From Rhodoferax sp. (GTDB lineage: Bacteria > Pseudomonadota > Gammaproteobacteria > Burkholderiales > Burkholderiaceae_C): a stretch of 33,740 bases of DNA. This document shows positions 16,595 through 24,626 of the stretch, piece by piece. Position numbers and translations under genes: made by a program. Below the pieces are notes generated by a model. It worked only from the letters and a program-made list of their open reading frames with translations, made no database searches and was not told where the DNA came from. The stretch lies in assembly GCA_024235935.1 (NCBI GenBank), contig JACKLL010000022.1, positions 1 through 33,740 of the forward strand, read 5' to 3'. How positions within the stretch are numbered: position 1 is the stretch's first letter; each line of letters opens with the position of its first letter.

Positions 16595-17605
16595 TCAGTC
16601 CTGCAAGGCCGCCCACATCTCCTTGTCACGTTCGGCGGTCCAGATGCGCGGGTTCTTGATGCCCTTGGCCTCGTCATAGGCCCGGCTCACATCGAAGGGC
16701 AGGCAGTGCTCGTAGATGAACACCTTGCCGAACACCGGGTCCATGCTCTTGCGGGTGTGGGCCATCGCGGCCTTCAGGTCCATGTTCGCCGCCGCGGCCT
16801 CCTTGCCGCAACGGAACAGTGTCTCCACCCACGACTTGGTGTAGTCGAGCGCCTTGTTGACGTCGGCAGCGCCTTTCATGGCCTCGCCGCGCCCCGGCAC
16901 GATGGCGGTGGCATTCAGGGCACGCAAGGCCTCCAGCGTCGCCGGCCACTCTTCCAGTTGCGCGTCGCCGGTATAGACCCCGGCCTGGTACTCGACCAGA
17001 TCGCCACTGAACAAGACCTTCTCGGCCTCGACCCAGGCGATGGTGTCGCCACGGGTATGGCCGGGACCCGGATGCCAGATCTGCACCTGCACGCCGCCGA
17101 GGTCCACCGTGAGCTTGCCAGGAGCCTCGCCCTTGGCCGGATTGCCGCCACCGACCACCATGGTCGGCCAGGTCAGCCCCGGCACCGATTCGGCATTGCG
17201 GAACAGCCGCGGGAAACGTTCCATCTCGCTCTGCATGTCCTGCGCACCGCGCTCATGGATCAGGTCCAGCGTGCCCTGGCTGGCGATGATCTCGCTGGCA
17301 CCTTCGGCAAAGTAGGCGCTGGCGCCGAGCACCCGGACCGCGTGGTAGTGCGTCAGCAGCACGTACTTGATGGGCTTGTCGCTGACCGTGCGGATGCGTG
17401 CGATCAGGTCTTTGGCCATGGCCGGTGTGGCGGTGGCGTCGCTCACCATGATGAACCTGTCGCCGATGATGACGCCGGAGTTCGGATCACCCTCGGCGGT
17501 ATAGGCCCAGCAATGCGCGCTGAGCTGCTCGAAGGTGATCTTCTTGTCGTCCAGGTCGGCCTGCGAGGCAAAGGCCTTGGTGCCGGGCGTGGGGGATTGG
17601 GACAT
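16595..17605 (-). CDS. MBL-fold (metallo-beta-lactamase superfamily) protein with altered metal motif
   Basis: A 336-residue MBL-fold protein. The first metal motif, normally HxHxDH, reads HYHAVR (residues 86-91): the two histidines remain, but the Asp and last His that hold the second metal are Val and Arg. Downstream ligands are present: His183 in PGHTRGDT and Asp202 in FSGDLVEY. So a single metal site is likely, or changed chemistry. A C-terminal helical extension runs from about 240 to the end. AAGGAGCC lies just before the ATG at 17605. It appears to be a single-gene unit behind the large palindrome at 17635-17662. The substrate is unknown; hydrolysis of a lactone, thioester or similar bond is usual in the superfamily. 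Confidence 0.9.
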   Translation of the reverse strand: MSQSPTPGTKAFASQADLDDKKITFEQLSAHCWAYTAEGDPNSGVIIGDRFIMVSDATATPAMAKDLIARIRTVSDKPIKYVLLTHYHAVRVLGASAYFAEGASEIIASQGTLDLIHERGAQDMQSEMERFPRLFRNAESVPGLTWPTMVVGGGNPAKGEAPGKLTVDLGGVQVQIWHPGPGHTRGDTIAWVEAEKVLFSGDLVEYQAGVYTGDAQLEEWPATLEALRALNATAIVPGRGEAMKGAADVNKALDYTKSWVETLFRCGKEAAAANMDLKAAMAHTRKSMDPVFGKVFIYEHCLPFDVSRAYDEAKGIKNPRIWTAERDKEMWAALQD

Positions 17606-17634
17606 GTCTGGCTCCTTGTGAATCGGGAAATTTT

Positions 17635-17662
17635 AACTATTCGTAATTCGTTACGGATAGTT
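17635..17662 (-). promoter_or_regulatory. 28-bp palindromic operator candidate upstream of the MBL-fold gene
   Basis: AACTATTCGTAA (17635-17646) and TTACGGATAGTT (17651-17662) are inverted repeats with 11 of 12 positions matching around TTCG. It lies 30 bases before the start codon in an AT-rich patch, a position suited to repression. The size and symmetry suit a TetR- or MarR-type dimer; no such regulator gene is adjacent. Confidence 0.6.
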
Positions 17663-17991
17663 GAACAACCGCAAGCATTCCTCCATGGTGCCATGCGCGA
17701 GCAGGCCCTGCAGCACGCTGCGCCGCAAGGCAGACCCCAGCGGAATCGCAACTACCCTAATTGCGACCCGATTGCAGCTGACAAACCGGCCATTGGCGGC
17801 ACTGATTTCTTCCTAGCAGAAAACGCCCTCCAGAGACTGTCGGTTTCTCTGACAGGCCCACGTGCAAGGCCTTTCGCGACATCGAAATATCCCTGTAACT
17901 TATTGAAATCAAACAGTATTCATGTGGGCCCGGATTTTGCTTTGAAGGTACACCCGCATTTTCGGGCGAACTAAACTTCTGGGAGTTTTTC
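17663..17991. other. Intergenic region upstream of the PEP-CTERM gene
   Basis: These 330 bases are less GC-rich than the flanks and should carry the promoter of the PEP-CTERM gene. I see no gene, and no clear repeat beyond a short CTGTC/GACAG stem near 17837-17855. Confidence 0.35.
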
Positions 17992-19104
17992 GTGCATTTT
18001 TCACCGATCCGACTCAAACTCGTGCCAGTCGCAATTGCGACCCTGTTCGGGGGCCTGACGGCGACAGCTTATGCAGATGCCGTCAGCTACGGCACGTTGG
18101 CCAATGGACAGATCACGCTGGCGGCCGAATATGCCATGCCCAACGGGAGCCTGCCCGTCAGCGGCGGCATGAGCGATAGTGCAACGTCGATCTACACCAC
18201 CAGCTCCGGCACCTCTTCCGGTGCGGACATGTACCTGTACAAGAACGATGCCGCCGGCAACAACGTCTTCTTCCATACCTACGGAACCGCAGGCGACCCG
18301 ACCTATTTCGGCGCCCGCGCATCCGGCGAAGGCAGCTTCTACGCATCGACCTACGCGCGTTACAGCAAGACCTTCACCAACACCTCGCTGCTGGACCAGA
18401 TCTACAACTTCGCATTCAATGTCGACGACGGCGAACTGGCGATCACCGGTGCCGGCGTGGGCTTCGCATCGCTGATGCTGCGCGTCAATGTCACGACCAA
18501 TGGCGTCACGACCACCATTGCACAGGATGCCACCACGCTGACGCAAGCCCTGGGCGGCGCGCGGACCTGCGCCACGAGCGACATCGGCACATTGGCCGGC
18601 TACCTTGGCTGCGACAACAACTACGCCACCAACAGCAATGGCGGCCTGTACAACGTCAACCTCGGACTGATCGCAGCCGGCCAGGAATTCACACTCGACT
18701 ACGACATCATCGCGACCGTTTCCGGCGATCTGGCCTACGACGACGGTTATGGCGGTTACGGTGGCTCGACGGACTTCAATGCCTGCGGACAGTTCGTGGA
18801 AGTCGCTGCGCGTCAATTGAACGATGCGAACGATGTGAACGGTGCCAACGAAGAATACGGTGGCGGCAATGAATTTATCTGCAATGCGCCGTACTATTTC
18901 CCGGGCATGGCCATCGCGCGCTCCGGCGATCCGTTCAACGGACCTGAATTTGGAACCGGCGGCCCCAGCGCCTTCCAGAGCGCCAATTTCAGCGTGACGG
19001 CAGCCAACAGCGTGCCTGAACCGGGCTCGCTGGCCTTGCTGGCCGTGGCCCTGACCGGCCTGGCCGCCAGCCAGCGCAAAAAGAAGGTGCCCCCGCAGGC
19101 CTGA
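17992..19104 (+). CDS. PEP-CTERM sorting-domain protein
   Basis: A 370-residue exported protein. An N-terminal signal peptide (KLVPVAIATLFGGLTATAYA, about 9-28) is followed by a Gly/Ser/Thr/Tyr-rich, beta-type body with no recognised enzyme motif. It ends in a PEP-CTERM signal: VPEPG (341-345), a hydrophobic helix LALLAVALTGLAA and the basic tail QRKKK. In this family the signal is cleaved by an exosortase (EpsH-type), and the proteins go to the cell surface or extracellular matrix; no exosortase is in the window. Four internal cysteines may form disulfides. The start is a GTG at 17992 with GGGAG at 17981-17985. Two glycosyltransferase genes follow in the same direction, which may glycosylate it or build a matrix polymer. 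Confidence 0.93.
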   Translation: MHFSPIRLKLVPVAIATLFGGLTATAYADAVSYGTLANGQITLAAEYAMPNGSLPVSGGMSDSATSIYTTSSGTSSGADMYLYKNDAAGNNVFFHTYGTAGDPTYFGARASGEGSFYASTYARYSKTFTNTSLLDQIYNFAFNVDDGELAITGAGVGFASLMLRVNVTTNGVTTTIAQDATTLTQALGGARTCATSDIGTLAGYLGCDNNYATNSNGGLYNVNLGLIAAGQEFTLDYDIIATVSGDLAYDDGYGGYGGSTDFNACGQFVEVAARQLNDANDVNGANEEYGGGNEFICNAPYYFPGMAIARSGDPFNGPEFGTGGPSAFQSANFSVTAANSVPEPGSLALLAVALTGLAASQRKKKVPPQA

Positions 19105-19180
19105 GCTGCATCCACCGGCGGGTGTCCCTGCAGCTGAGGCTGCCGGGGCGCTCGCCCACACCGGGTTTAGCATCGAGACC

Positions 19181-20377
19181 ATGGCACGTTATCTGTTCGC
19201 ATGGGAGCTGGGTGGCGACTATGGTCACCTTGCACGGCTGCTGCCAGTGGCGCTGGCCCTGCGCGCACGCGGGCACGAGGTGGTCTTTGCCGTGCGCGAC
19301 CTCATGGGCGCGGAGACGCTGATCCAGCCCCACGGCTTGGCCACCTACCAGGCGCCGCTGTGGCTGCGCAAGGTGACACGGATGCCCGACGCGATCAGCT
19401 ACCCCGAACTGCTGATGCGTTTCGGCTACCTCCATGCAACGGCCCTGACCGGCGTGTGCCGGGCCTGGCGCAACATGATCGAACTGCTGCAGCCGGATGC
19501 CGTGGTGCTGGACCATGCCCCCACGGCCCTGCTCGCAACCCGCGGCATGAAGCTGGCCCGGATCAATTTCGGCGACGGGTTCTGCATCCCGCCCGCCAGC
19601 CAGCCCATGCCGCATTTCCGCTGGTGGCAGGGCGAAAACATGGCGCGACTGCTCGACTCGGAAAAGCATGCCCTGGCCAATGCCAACGAGGTGCTGACAG
19701 CCCTGGGCGCACCGACACTGCCCCGCATGGGCGCCCTGCGTGAATGCGATGTCACGCTGATGTGCACCTTCCCCGAACTTGACCACTATCCCCAGCGCGA
19801 ACCCCAGGACTACCTGGGACCGATCTATACCCTGGGCACCGGCGCCGACCCCGCCTGGCCATCGGCTGACGGTGCCCGCATCTTTGCCTACCTCAAGCCC
19901 GGGCACGGGCTGCTCGATGCGATGCTGGACGCGCTGCACAAGTCCGGCGCCCGGGCCCTGGTCCATATCCCCGGTGCCGCACGCCAGACGCTGACACGCT
20001 TTGACCATGGCAAGGTGCACCTGTCGACCGCGCCGCTGCCGATGGAGCGCATGGCCCGGGAATGCGACCTGGCACTGTGCCATGGCGGCGCCGGCACGAC
20101 GGCGGCCCTGCTGCTGGCCGGCAAGCCGATGCTGCTGGTGCCCAGCCAGATGGAGCAGGCGATGACCGCACACCGCATCGCGGCCATGGGTGCCGCCCAG
20201 GTCGTGACGCCGGACACCGCCATCCATTTCCCGAAAATGCTGGCCGCTGCCATCGGCAGCACCGCGATGCGGGCCGCCGCACGGGTGTTCGCCGACGCCC
20301 ACCCGTCCTACGACCAGAAGGCCACGATAGCAACCGCCGCCGATCGCTGCGAATCCGCGCTGCGAGGCCTGCCATGA
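19181..20377 (+). CDS. Glycosyltransferase, GT-B fold (UGT/MGT-like, GT1 type)
   Basis: This 398-residue protein resembles nucleotide-sugar-dependent GT1/MGT glycosyltransferases. The N-terminal Rossmann domain contains GGDYGHLARLLPVALALRARGHEV (residues 11-34), the usual acceptor-side loop. The C-terminal domain has CHGGAGTTAALLLAGKPMLLVP (300-321) followed by SQMEQ, matching the donor-binding HGGxGT...P...Q signature. The donor and acceptor are unknown. The stop overlaps the start of the next glycosyltransferase as ATGA (20374-20377), so the two are translationally coupled and probably act in one pathway. It starts 77 bases after the PEP-CTERM gene. Confidence 0.92.
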   Translation: MARYLFAWELGGDYGHLARLLPVALALRARGHEVVFAVRDLMGAETLIQPHGLATYQAPLWLRKVTRMPDAISYPELLMRFGYLHATALTGVCRAWRNMIELLQPDAVVLDHAPTALLATRGMKLARINFGDGFCIPPASQPMPHFRWWQGENMARLLDSEKHALANANEVLTALGAPTLPRMGALRECDVTLMCTFPELDHYPQREPQDYLGPIYTLGTGADPAWPSADGARIFAYLKPGHGLLDAMLDALHKSGARALVHIPGAARQTLTRFDHGKVHLSTAPLPMERMARECDLALCHGGAGTTAALLLAGKPMLLVPSQMEQAMTAHRIAAMGAAQVVTPDTAIHFPKMLAAAIGSTAMRAAARVFADAHPSYDQKATIATAADRCESALRGLP

Positions 20378-22041
20378 GCGCCGGCCCCCGTTTTTCCATC
20401 GTCATCTGCAACTACAACTATGCGGCGCTGGTGGGCGACGCGATCCGCAGCGCACTGGGCCAGGACTACCCCCACGATCTGCTCGAGGTGATCGTCGTCG
20501 ACGACGGCTCGACCGACCATTCGCGCGAGGTGTATCCGCAATTCGCACACGACCCGCGCTTTCAGCTCGTCTTGCAGGAGAACCGGGGCCAGACGGCCGC
20601 ATTCGCCGCCGGTGTGCGCGTCGCCATCGGCGACCTGGTCTGCCTGCTCGACTCCGACGACGTCTACCTGCCGAACAAGCTGTCCCGGGTCGCCGCCCAC
20701 ATCGCCACGCTGGACGAGGCGGCAGACACGCTGTTCCTGTGCCATGACCTGGTCATCGAGGATACCCGGGTGGCCAATGCCGATCCCGGGCAGGCGACCT
20801 GGTTCGATGTCACCGGCATCCACCGTTTGCCGGACCTGCACACGCTGGATCAGCCGGTCCAGCACTTCCCGTTCTCCATCCCCTGCGGGCTGGTGTTCTC
20901 GCGCGGCCTGCTTGCCGCCTGCCTGGAGGCCTTGCCCAGCTGGGACTTTCGCAACGGGACCGATGGCGTCGTTTGCCCTGCCGTGTTCCTGCAGACCGGC
21001 CGGGTGCACTACCTGCGTGAGACGCTGGGGGTCTACCGCATCCATGGCGGCAATGAGTTCGCCAGCATGGTCGATGGACGCTACATCCCGCGCTTCAACC
21101 CGCTCTCGCGCGCGCCCAAGACCCAGCGCTTTCTGGAACACTGGGTCGATGTTTGCGAACATTCGGCAGATGGACGGGCGCTCGCCCTGCAATACCTGCG
21201 CAACCGGGAACACCTGATGCGCCGTCCGTCGGCCTCGCGCGGCCTGCGCGAGCCCAAGGTTCAGGTGCTCGTGCTCGCCGATACGAATGGGTCCCTGGCA
21301 CAGGCGTCGGTCGACCACAGCCAGCAGTCGCATGGCAGTGTCGCCATCGCGCTGTGCCCGCAGGATGGCCGCAGCGAGCTGCTGCGCATGGCGGCCGCCT
21401 GGCAGGCCAGCGATGCGGAATATGTCGTGTTCCTGCGTGCCGGTGATCTGCTGGACCGGGAATTCGTCGAGCGCCATCTGCATCTGCGCCGGTATGGTGC
21501 CCTGGTAGGGCTGAGTTGCAGCGACGTGCGGCTGGTCAGCCCGCAGGGCAGCCTCGTCCATGCCGACGTGATGCGCAACAGCGGCGCCTGGAAGCAGCCA
21601 CTGCAACCGGTTCCCCCGATGGTGACCGGCTTGCGGGACTGGATCGCGTCACCCTGGTCCAGCTGCATGTTCCAGCGCAGCGCCTTGCTGGACCGGTTGT
21701 TCGCCAGCGCGGCCGGCGCCCCGAGCGCACTGCAGGATGCCGGGTTCTGGCTGGCCTGCCAGTTTGCGCACCACACCGCCGGCATCCTGCGCATCCGAGA
21801 GACCCTGACCAGTTTTCGGCTGGCAGACGGCGCTGGCGCCAGCTATGGCTACCTTTCGGTTGCGGGCAATGCCCAAGGGCAGCTGATCGTGCCGCCCGTC
21901 CAGGCGGCAGCCATCTGGCTCAACGGGTTCTATCGCCAGGAACAGCCGCTGTTACAACAATGGCTGCCGCCCGCCTGGCATGCGCGCTTCCAGTCCTGGC
22001 TCGCCGCGCAGCAGATGCCTGAGCCGCAAACGGGACGCTGA
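20374..22041 (+). CDS. GT2-family glycosyltransferase with a second degenerate module
   Basis: A 555-residue protein. The first part (about 6-235) is a typical GT-A family 2 domain: FSIVICNYNYA, VVDDGSTDHS (41-50), and the metal-binding DSDD at 93-96. From about residue 296 a second, weaker GT2-like stretch appears: VQVLVLADTNGSL, then EYVVFLRAGDLLDREFV (349-365), in which the DxD position reads RAGD and so may not bind metal. The protein is roughly twice the size of a single GT2 domain. It could add two sugars or use the second module for binding. It is coupled to the upstream GT by ATGA and belongs with the PEP-CTERM protein's neighbourhood. No transmembrane segment is evident. Confidence 0.9.
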   Translation: MSAGPRFSIVICNYNYAALVGDAIRSALGQDYPHDLLEVIVVDDGSTDHSREVYPQFAHDPRFQLVLQENRGQTAAFAAGVRVAIGDLVCLLDSDDVYLPNKLSRVAAHIATLDEAADTLFLCHDLVIEDTRVANADPGQATWFDVTGIHRLPDLHTLDQPVQHFPFSIPCGLVFSRGLLAACLEALPSWDFRNGTDGVVCPAVFLQTGRVHYLRETLGVYRIHGGNEFASMVDGRYIPRFNPLSRAPKTQRFLEHWVDVCEHSADGRALALQYLRNREHLMRRPSASRGLREPKVQVLVLADTNGSLAQASVDHSQQSHGSVAIALCPQDGRSELLRMAAAWQASDAEYVVFLRAGDLLDREFVERHLHLRRYGALVGLSCSDVRLVSPQGSLVHADVMRNSGAWKQPLQPVPPMVTGLRDWIASPWSSCMFQRSALLDRLFASAAGAPSALQDAGFWLACQFAHHTAGILRIRETLTSFRLADGAGASYGYLSVAGNAQGQLIVPPVQAAAIWLNGFYRQEQPLLQQWLPPAWHARFQSWLAAQQMPEPQTGR

Positions 22042-22068
22042 AACCACCACTTGCGGCGCAGTGCACGC

Positions 22069-22104
22069 AAAAAAATGCCGCTGTACCTGGCGTGGTACAG
22101 CGGC
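22069..22104 (-). terminator. Rho-independent terminator of the cytochrome c' gene
   Basis: On the minus strand GCCGCTGTACC (from 22104) pairs perfectly over 11 bp with GGTACAGCGGC (to 22077) around a 6-base loop, followed by one A and then seven T. It lies about 70 bases after the cytochrome gene's stop. It may also end the opposing glycosyltransferase transcript. Confidence 0.9.
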
Positions 22105-22172
22105 CCGGAGGGTCGAACGTGCAGGTGTCGGCATGCAGCCCTGTCGCCAGGCCGCCATGCCAACGCCGGAGC

Positions 22173-22625
22173 TCACTCCTTGCGGAAGTCGTCGTGGCAG
22201 GCCTTGCAGGCACCCCCCGTGGCACCGACCTGCGCCTTGATGGCGTCGATGTTGCCGCCCTTGGCGACCATCGCTAGCTTGGTCATTTCACCCTGCATCT
22301 TCTCGGCAGCCGCATTGAACTTGGCGCGCTCGGACCAGATCTCCGGACGCGCCTTGGTGTCGCCCTTGTCAGTGCCATCGCCAAAGGCCGCAAAAGGCAG
22401 CTTGGACATCGTCTCGGCGATCGCGGCGTTGCTGGCAGCAGCAGCGGCGTCAAAGGGGATGCGCCCGTTGGCCATTGCAGCCACCCGTCCGAAATGGGTA
22501 CCCATGACCGACAGTGCCGACTTGCGGTACTTGATGGCATCTTCCGGTTTGGCGAACTGGGCATGGGCCGACAAGGCCAGTGTGGCGGTGGCCGCGGCAA
22601 GAACGAGAGATGCAACAAGTTTCAT
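22173..22625 (-). CDS. Cytochrome c' (c-prime) family protein
   Basis: A 150-residue periplasmic haem protein. The signal peptide MKLVASLVLAAATATLALSAHAQ (about 23 residues, cut after AHA) precedes a four-helix-bundle sequence with the family features YRKSALSVMGTHFGRVAAM near the N terminus of the mature chain, PEIWSERAKF in the middle, and the haem-binding CKACH at residues 140-144 close to the C terminus. Cytochromes c' have a five-coordinate haem that binds NO and CO and are linked to nitric-oxide tolerance; whether this one does so is inferred from the family. It is a single-gene unit with its own terminator. No electron-transfer partner is adjacent. Confidence 0.95.
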   Translation of the reverse strand: MKLVASLVLAAATATLALSAHAQFAKPEDAIKYRKSALSVMGTHFGRVAAMANGRIPFDAAAAASNAAIAETMSKLPFAAFGDGTDKGDTKARPEIWSERAKFNAAAEKMQGEMTKLAMVAKGGNIDAIKAQVGATGGACKACHDDFRKE

Positions 22626-22793
22626 GAGGACTCCTGGGACGAAGAATAGGTTGAAGAGACAAAAAGCGGTGGATCGAAGCGCAATACCGCGGGTGGATGG
22701 AGCCCGGCAATTGCCAAAAGTTCATTGACCATCGCAGGACTAGGGAAAATACTTATGCAGTGGCCGCCATCGGGCGCACCCGACGTCCACGGA

Positions 22794-23636
22794 TCAGCTG
22801 TTGGCAAAGACCTTGGCCTCTTCGTACATGCGATCGAGGTCACCCAGTGACGCGATGACCTCGTCCAGGGTTCCGCCCACACGCTGGGCAATGGATGGCG
22901 GCAACTCGTCGAAACAGGGATTCCCGGCTGCGCCGAACTTGAGCTTCTTGCTGATCTGGTTGGCCGTGAACACGCAGGCAATCATTTCCGTATCCAGCAG
23001 GTCGTCGACGAACTGGTGGCGGATGGTCTCCACCAGCGGAGCGGCGAAGCGCCACTTCTCGACCAGCATGGCGCCGACCACGGCATGGTCGGTCCCGATG
23101 ATCTCGCGCAGCGCCGAGTGCAGCGAGGTCTGGCCCCATTCGCTCATCATCAGGGCTTCGCGAAATTCCTTGGGCATGTGCTGGGCGAACACCACCTTGC
23201 CGAAATCGTGCAGCAGACCTGCGATGAAGCAGTCGTTCGGATCCACGTTGCCGACCCGCGTGGCCAGCAGCTTGGCGATATTGGCCGTGGTCAGCGAATG
23301 CAGCAGGTACTGGTTGGCATCGAATCCGGCCACACCCTCCTTCGGCAGCATGCCGATGGCAGCAATGCTCAGCGCCAGGTTCTTCAGGCTGTTGAAGCCC
23401 ATGTAGACCACGGCATGGTTGATCGACGTGATCTGCTTGGGCAGGCTGTAGTAGGCCGAATTGACCACGCGCAGGATCTTGACCGTGACCACCGGATCGT
23501 GGTCGATCACCCGCACCAGATCCTTGGGAGAGCAGTTCACGTCCTTGGTGAGTTCCAGGATCTGCTGCACGCTGCGCGGGAAAGCCGGCATGCGGTCGAC
23601 CGCAGCCGCAAGCTTCTGTGAGAGTTCAGGCGTCAT
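22794..23636 (-). CDS. HDOD-domain signalling protein
   Basis: A 280-residue protein made of one HDOD domain (about 12-210), a non-catalytic relative of HD phosphohydrolases found in regulators of motility and second-messenger signalling. Visible are MPAFPRSVQQILEL at the domain start, IDHDPVVTVKILRVVNSAYYSLP, INHAVVYMGFNSLKNLAL, and GLLHDFGKVVF, where an HD pair survives. There is no GGDEF, EAL or receiver domain attached. ATG at 23636 is chosen as the start of family-like sequence; the ribosome binding site is poor and a small hairpin lies in the leader. The partners are unknown. Confidence 0.92.
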   Translation of the reverse strand: MTPELSQKLAAAVDRMPAFPRSVQQILELTKDVNCSPKDLVRVIDHDPVVTVKILRVVNSAYYSLPKQITSINHAVVYMGFNSLKNLALSIAAIGMLPKEGVAGFDANQYLLHSLTTANIAKLLATRVGNVDPNDCFIAGLLHDFGKVVFAQHMPKEFREALMMSEWGQTSLHSALREIIGTDHAVVGAMLVEKWRFAAPLVETIRHQFVDDLLDTEMIACVFTANQISKKLKFGAAGNPCFDELPPSIAQRVGGTLDEVIASLGDLDRMYEEAKVFANS

Positions 23637-23645
23637 GGTGCTTGA

Positions 23646-23666
23646 AAAATGGCGACCCCCCATTTT
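23646..23666 (-). promoter_or_regulatory. Small hairpin in the leader of the HDOD gene
   Basis: AAAATGG (23646-23652) and CCATTTT (23660-23666) form a 7-bp stem ten bases upstream of the HDOD start. On the message strand a G-run spans the loop and its edge. It might influence translation, but this is only an inference from position. Confidence 0.3.
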
Positions 23667-23822
23667 GGCAGCAGTATCGAGGGCGGCAGGTGCCATACGC
23701 CCTGGCCGGCCAATGGAACGCGTGCACCGACGCTACCACGGTGCTGTGCCATGCCGCAACCGTCGGTCATCTGGCGACAAGACCAGCGCAGCGATGGCTA
23801 CGCCCGCCTTGCGCCATCGACA

Positions 23823-24626
23823 TCAGTAATTGAGCTGCGCCCGCCCGCCCTGCGCGGCCTCCTTGAACGCCTTCATGATGATTCCGCTGGTCACGGTAGC
23901 GAAATACCGCGCGCCCCAGGCCGCATATTTCTCCTCGTCGGCCGGGCTCAGGGCCAGGATGCCCGGACACTTTCCGGCGGCGGCGACCGCCTTCAGGGTC
24001 TGCTCGATCGCCACCTGCACCGGGGCCTCGTCCCAGCGGTTCTCGTGCCCCATGGCATGGGCCAGGTCGTTGGGTCCGATAAAGACGCCATCGACGCCAT
24101 CGACTGCGGCAATGGCGCCCGCATTGGCCACGCCCTCCGGCGTCTCGATCATCACGACCAGCGCAATACCCGCATTGCTGCGCCGGGTGTGCTCCGGACC
24201 ACCGAAAGCGCCGTAGCCGGCCGCGCGCGTCGAAAACGCACTTCCACGCTGGCCCGACAGGCCACTGGCGCCAGGGGCCAGCGGGTACTTCACCCGCTGC
24301 ACGAGGGCTGCCGCATGCGCTGCCGTGCTGACCATCGGGATCTGCAAGCCACCGGCACCGATGTCCAGCGTGCGCGCGATGTCGTGCTCCAGGCAGCGCA
24401 CCAAGGTGGGCAGGTTGCTGGCGCGGGCCGCGCGCAGCATGTGCTCGGTGGTCTGCAGGTCGGCGCTGCCGTGTTCATTGTCGATCAGCAGGAAATCGAA
24501 GCCTGCATACGCACACATCTCGACGATGGCCGGGGACGGAATGCCATTGAAGATGCCACGCAGGCGCTTGCCGCTGCGCAGCATCTCCGGCAGGCGGGTG
24601 TCGAGGGGGGGCTGGGGTTCGTTCAT
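23823..24626 (-). CDS. HpcH/HpaI-family aldolase
   Basis: A 267-residue class II (metal-dependent) aldolase that in this family cleaves 2-keto-3-deoxy or 4-hydroxy-2-oxo acids to pyruvate and an aldehyde. Visible are FNGIPSPAIVEMCAYAGFDF, the LIDNEHG motif (Glu51, His52), Arg77 in TLVRCLE, the metal-binding Glu161 in MIETPEGV and Asp187 in FIGPNDLAHAMG. It is the last gene of the ABC-transporter operon; its ATG overlaps the stop of the MetE-like gene as ATGA (24623-24626), so the two are translationally coupled. Its presence suggests that the imported compound ends as a keto-acid split into central metabolites. Confidence 0.95.
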   Translation of the reverse strand: MNEPQPPLDTRLPEMLRSGKRLRGIFNGIPSPAIVEMCAYAGFDFLLIDNEHGSADLQTTEHMLRAARASNLPTLVRCLEHDIARTLDIGAGGLQIPMVSTAAHAAALVQRVKYPLAPGASGLSGQRGSAFSTRAAGYGAFGGPEHTRRSNAGIALVVMIETPEGVANAGAIAAVDGVDGVFIGPNDLAHAMGHENRWDEAPVQVAIEQTLKAVAAAGKCPGILALSPADEEKYAAWGARYFATVTSGIIMKAFKEAAQGGRAQLNY

